From positions 2,379,001-2,443,000 of the forward strand of contig NZ_CP071448.1 of the NCBI RefSeq assembly GCF_017352115.1: 64,000 nt of DNA, given 5' to 3'. The DNA comes from Flavobacterium endoglycinae (lineage in GTDB: Bacteria > Bacteroidota > Bacteroidia > Flavobacteriales > Flavobacteriaceae). Positions within the stretch are counted from its first letter, which is position 1. Each line of letters opens with the position of its first letter. A program made the translations under genes and the position numbers. Shown here piece by piece: positions 62,676 to 64,000 of this stretch. The notes beneath the pieces were generated by a model that was not told where the DNA came from, ran no database searches, and saw nothing but the letters and a program-made list of their open reading frames with translations.

Positions 62676-63809
62676 ATGTTTGAAGTATACATTACAAAAG
62701 CTGCAAAATATTTGCCAAATGAAGCTGTTTCAAATGACGAAATGGAAGCATATTTAGGACTTATCAACGATACTGCCTCTAAAGCAAGACGTATTATTTT
62801 GCGCAATAACAAAATTACAAGCCGATATTATGCTGTTGATAAAAACGGAAAAAGTACCCATAGTAATGCCGAATTAACACGCAATGCTATTTTACCGTTA
62901 TTCGACGAAAAATTTACGCCTCAGGATTTAGAAGTACTTTCATGCGGAACCTCAACTCCAGACATATTCCTTCCTTCTCACGCCGCAATGGTTCATGGTT
63001 TATTAAAAAATAAATCCGTAGAACTTAACTCTTCAACAGGAGTATGCTGTGCCGGAATGAATTCATTGAAATTTGGTTTTCTTTCGGTAAGATCTGGAAA
63101 TTCTAAAAATGCTATCTGCACAGGGTCAGAAAAAGTTTCGACCTGGCTGAATGCACAAAAATACAATCACGAAGCCGAAAATCTAAAAAGTCTTGAAGAA
63201 CAGCCAATTATTGCTTTTAAGAAAGATTTTTTACGCTGGATGCTTTCTGATGGAGCTGGTGCTTTATTATTAGAAAACCAGCCTAAAGGAGACATCTCGT
63301 TACGAATAGAATGGATGGAAGCTTTTTCGTATGCCTACGAATTAGAAACCTGCATGTATGCTGGAGGAGACAAACTTGAAAATGGTGAAATTAAAGGCTG
63401 GAGTGATTATGCTCCAGAACAATGGTTAAACGAATCGGTTTTCTCGATTAAACAAGACGTAAAACTATTAGATGAATTTATCCTTAGCAAAGGTGCAGAA
63501 AGCATGAAAGAGGCTATGGATAAAAACAACATCAAATCTGAAGATATCAATTATTTCATTCCTCACGTTTCCTCAAACTTCTTTGTGGAAGGACTAAAAA
63601 AAGGGTTACACGAAAAAGGAATCGGAATGAATGATGAAAAATGGTTCATGAATCTTTCAAGAGTGGGTAACGTAGGCTCTGCTTCAATTTACTTGGCTTT
63701 AGAAGAATTAATGAATTCAGGAAACTTGAAAAAAGGAGAACACATTCTTTTATCAGTTCCTGAAAGCGGAAGATTCTCTTTCGCATATGCGTATTTAACT
63801 GTGTGCTAA
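62676..63809 (+). CDS. darB: Ketosynthase III-like DarB
   Basis: Condenses two acyl precursors to the cyclohexanedione that becomes the dialkylresorcinol half of flexirubin. The 377-residue KAS III-like protein has the catalytic cysteine in STGVCCAGMNS (C125 by alignment to the usual CAG), a histidine in FIPHVSSNFF and an asparagine in RVGNVGSASI, the C-H-N set of this family. The TASKARRIILRNNKITSRYY opening is typical of DarB-type members. It overlaps the next start by one base (TAATG). Confidence 0.9.
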   Translation: MFEVYITKAAKYLPNEAVSNDEMEAYLGLINDTASKARRIILRNNKITSRYYAVDKNGKSTHSNAELTRNAILPLFDEKFTPQDLEVLSCGTSTPDIFLPSHAAMVHGLLKNKSVELNSSTGVCCAGMNSLKFGFLSVRSGNSKNAICTGSEKVSTWLNAQKYNHEAENLKSLEEQPIIAFKKDFLRWMLSDGAGALLLENQPKGDISLRIEWMEAFSYAYELETCMYAGGDKLENGEIKGWSDYAPEQWLNESVFSIKQDVKLLDEFILSKGAESMKEAMDKNNIKSEDINYFIPHVSSNFFVEGLKKGLHEKGIGMNDEKWFMNLSRVGNVGSASIYLALEELMNSGNLKKGEHILLSVPESGRFSFAYAYLTVC

Positions 63810-64000
63810 TGGAAGTGTTGCTTTTAGAAAAAAATGCTGTAGAAAATTTACTGCCTCAAAAGTTTCCTTTTGTAATGGTAGACAGCATGTTTTCGTATAG
63901 CGAAACCTCATTAGTTTCTGGTTTTAGTATCAAAAGCGACAATATTTTTTTTGAGGATGATACTTTTTTAGAAGCCGGTTTAATCGAGCACATGGCTCAA
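63809..64000 (+). CDS. Hotdog-fold dehydratase-like protein (cut by window end)
   Basis: The first 64 residues of a gene running off the right edge. LLPQKFPFVMVDSMFSY and EAGLIEHMAQ are the FabZ/FabA-type hotdog landmarks, so a 3-hydroxyacyl-ACP dehydratase role in the polyene pathway is likely. The GHFPG segment that carries the catalytic histidine in FabZ is missing: where it should stand the sequence reads FFEDDTFLEAGL. This resembles the divergent dehydratase-like subunits of aryl-polyene clusters, which may need a partner. Start overlaps the darB stop. Confidence 0.75.
   Translation, partial: MEVLLLEKNAVENLLPQKFPFVMVDSMFSYSETSLVSGFSIKSDNIFFEDDTFLEAGLIEHMAQ

Overview
The window looks like chromosomal DNA of a Flavobacterium close to F. 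johnsoniae. The evidence is low GC, Bacteroidota-type promoters (a TAnnTTTG -7 box, sometimes with TTG about 20 bases upstream), a SusC/SusD sugar-uptake locus, a flexirubin pigment cluster, and a tyrosine ammonia-lyase that, from memory, is nearly identical to the characterised F. johnsoniae enzyme. The identification rests on protein recognition and gene order, not on a database search.

Layout. Positions 1-16,700 are mostly housekeeping: acpP-fabF-rnc-IPExxxVDY-pyk on the minus strand, then purN, rnhA, an ECF sigma factor with a small membrane partner and a divergent DUF6249 gene, a PfkB-family sugar kinase, purF, sodA, pth, rplY, prs and tRNA-Leu. Between purF and sodA lie two near-identical 74-bp units that look like a duplicated small-RNA gene. 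Positions 16,700-36,800 hold an arabinan/arabinose locus. SusC/SusD import arabino-oligosaccharides, three GH43 and two GH51 enzymes cut them, GalM interconverts anomers, AraA-AraB-AraD convert L-arabinose to xylulose 5-phosphate, and a NUDIX-fold AraR-type regulator sits at the end. I find six good copies and one weak copy of a 21-bp palindrome (TAARTGT-N7-ACAYTTA) at promoters of this locus, at a sugar/sodium symporter, and at one orphan position. Positions 37,000-43,490 hold a Leloir galactose operon (galM, galK, galT) facing a GntR/periplasmic-binding-domain repressor, followed by the symporter.

Positions 43,490-53,450 are a YD-repeat/RHS island: two large secreted YD proteins in tandem, a variable C-terminal tip with a small membrane protein behind it, an orphan second tip with its own membrane protein, and about 1 kb of decayed DNA with a tetranucleotide repeat and REP-like repeats. 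The last ~120 bp of the symporter gene, terminator included, recur at the far edge of the island, so the island is flanked by direct repeats.

Positions 53,545-64,000 start with a secreted protein of unknown role and then enter the flexirubin (aryl-polyene plus dialkylresorcinol) cluster: a flavin-dependent halogenase-like protein, tyrosine ammonia-lyase, a WG-repeat protein, ketoreductase, ketosynthase, acyl carrier protein, acyltransferase, DarA, DarB and the first 64 residues of a hotdog-fold dehydratase-like protein cut by the window end. The lyase should supply the coumarate starter, the Fab-like set should extend it, DarB/DarA should make the resorcinol, and the acyltransferase is a candidate for joining the two halves.
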